From: an uncultured Candidatus Marinamargulisbacteria bacterium
GTDB lineage: Bacteria > Margulisbacteria > Marinamargulisbacteria > UBA817 > CACECR01
Assembly (NCBI GenBank): GCA_902558105.1
Contig: CACECR010000006.1
Coordinates: 1 to 42,945, forward strand
Reading direction: 5' to 3'
Length of the DNA stretch: 42,945 bases
Shown here one piece after another: positions 42,130 to 42,945 of this stretch (positions are counted from its first letter, which is position 1; each line of letters begins with the position of its first letter). Position numbers and translations under genes: made by a program. Below the pieces are notes generated by a model. The model saw nothing but the letters and a program-made list of their open reading frames with translations, did not search any database and was not told the DNA's origin.

Positions 42130-42945
42130 ATGAATTCAAAAACAAGATTTCAAGCAGCGGCTAGATGTCAACAAACTGATAGACCGCCTATCTGGTTAAT
42201 GCGTCAAGCCGGACGATATATGGATGCCTATCAAGCTGTTCGTGCTAAGCACAGCTTTTTAGAAATGATCCATACCCCAGTACTTGCTACTGAAGTTACC
42301 ATGCAACCAATCGACGCGTTTGACATGGATGCCGCTATCTTATTTTCGGATATTTTAGTCACAGCTGAAGCGATGGGACTTCCACTAAACTTTATTGATG
42401 GCATAGGTCCATTATTTACACCGGCAATCTCTAAATTAGAGGACTTAACATCCTTAGATACAAGTTCAGCCACTAGTAAGTTACAATATGTCATCGATGC
42501 CATTAGCTTATGTAGAGCTGAATGTAATAAACGCGACAAAGCACTCCTTGGATTTGCAGGAGCGCCTTTTACGGTAGCATGTTATATGTTTAGACAAAAA
42601 GGACAAAACTCAACCGACGATATTTTACGCACAATACAAAACGACCTAGGCTTATTTCATGCGGTAATGGAGCCCTTAACTCACGTCACGATAGACTATC
42701 TTAATGCACAAAGACGATCGGGTGTAGATGCTGTGCAGATTTTTGAATCCTGGGCCAGTATCCTATCACCAACCGATTATGAAAAACTGGCCTACCCCTA
42801 CCTAAAAAAAGTAGTAGAAGGGTTAGACCCAACATCAGACGTCCCACTTTCTTTATTCTGCCGTGATACCGCTGGATATTTAGATTATTTTCTAGACCTA
42901 AACCCAAATATTCTTAGTGTTGATTGGACGGCGGACATGACACAG
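42130..42945 (+). CDS. hemE: Uroporphyrinogen decarboxylase (HemE), 5' part only
   Basis: From ATG 42130 an open frame runs to the end of the window (272 codons). It begins MNSKTRFQAAARCQQTDRPP and shows the family motif PIWLMRQAGRYM at residues 19-30, with the substrate-binding Arg residues, then FSDILVTAEAMG, the loop GFAGAPFTVACYM, GVDAVQIFESWA and LSLFCRDTAGYL. HemE decarboxylates uroporphyrinogen III to coproporphyrinogen III in haem synthesis. The ATG has no Shine-Dalgarno. About 70 residues are expected beyond the window. Confidence 0.96.
   Translation, partial: MNSKTRFQAAARCQQTDRPPIWLMRQAGRYMDAYQAVRAKHSFLEMIHTPVLATEVTMQPIDAFDMDAAILFSDILVTAEAMGLPLNFIDGIGPLFTPAISKLEDLTSLDTSSATSKLQYVIDAISLCRAECNKRDKALLGFAGAPFTVACYMFRQKGQNSTDDILRTIQNDLGLFHAVMEPLTHVTIDYLNAQRRSGVDAVQIFESWASILSPTDYEKLAYPYLKKVVEGLDPTSDVPLSLFCRDTAGYLDYFLDLNPNILSVDWTADMTQ

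Overview
The window looks like chromosome from an A+T-rich, Gram-negative-type (diderm) bacterium. Diderm character is inferred from a porin-like beta-barrel protein, a meso-diaminopimelate-type MurE and a complete-looking menaquinone entry branch. No rRNA or tRNA is present to place it. The gene content and the very large unrecognised proteins would fit an uncultivated lineage such as Margulisbacteria/Marinamargulisbacteria, but that is an impression and not something the sequence proves. Gene spacing is tight, with many 4-nt ATGA overlaps, and I see no tRNA, rRNA, CRISPR array, transposase or integrase.

Layout. (1) 1-3962, minus strand: an operon of a Gfo/Idh/MocA oxidoreductase, metK, a CinA C-terminal-type amidase, recA and the 5' end of a probable RNase Y gene. 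A divergent Lrp/AsnC regulator (4165-4656) sits beside its promoter. (2) 4866-6962, minus: a SigB/F-type sigma factor, a tandem hot-dog FabZ-like protein and a DUF423 membrane protein, ending in a shared bidirectional terminator. (3) 7087-13655, plus: peptidoglycan operon murE-murF-mraY-murD-ftsW-murG, with shortened MurE/MurF N-termini. (4) 13652-21934, minus: a pseudopilin-like protein, then a chorismate-node cluster (chorismate mutase, trpG, trpE, ubiE/menG, menF, menD) with pabB just upstream. menD contains a 110-bp patch of about 74% G+C with strong inverted repeats. (5) 22155-33841: an 11.7-kb island of three very large or long unrecognised proteins (623, about 1425 and 1492 aa) and one 63-aa protein. 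It has in-frame tandem repeats, a C8 tract, many S/T-P-x-K/R motifs, PDZ-like segments and unusual 3' hairpins. (6) 33934-37861, minus: a porin-like protein, a small PstS-like binding protein and a hybrid histidine kinase. (7) 38020-42945: lepA-pabC, a short WD40-repeat protein, psd, and the 5' part of hemE.

How the genes fit together. TrpE, PabB and MenF are three paralogous chorismate enzymes encoded within about 6 kb. With chorismate mutase they cover four exits from chorismate: Trp, folate, menaquinone and Phe/Tyr. TrpG probably serves both TrpE and PabB, and PabC is encoded after lepA. The giant-protein island is the least explained part: no recognisable enzyme, no signal peptide, repeat-driven length variation, and eukaryotic-style S/T-P-x-K/R motifs. 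It is the best candidate for an undescribed system. Its boundaries show two further unexplained elements: a 19-nt sequence repeated exactly behind two different terminators, and an 18-bp bulged hairpin after the 1492-aa gene.
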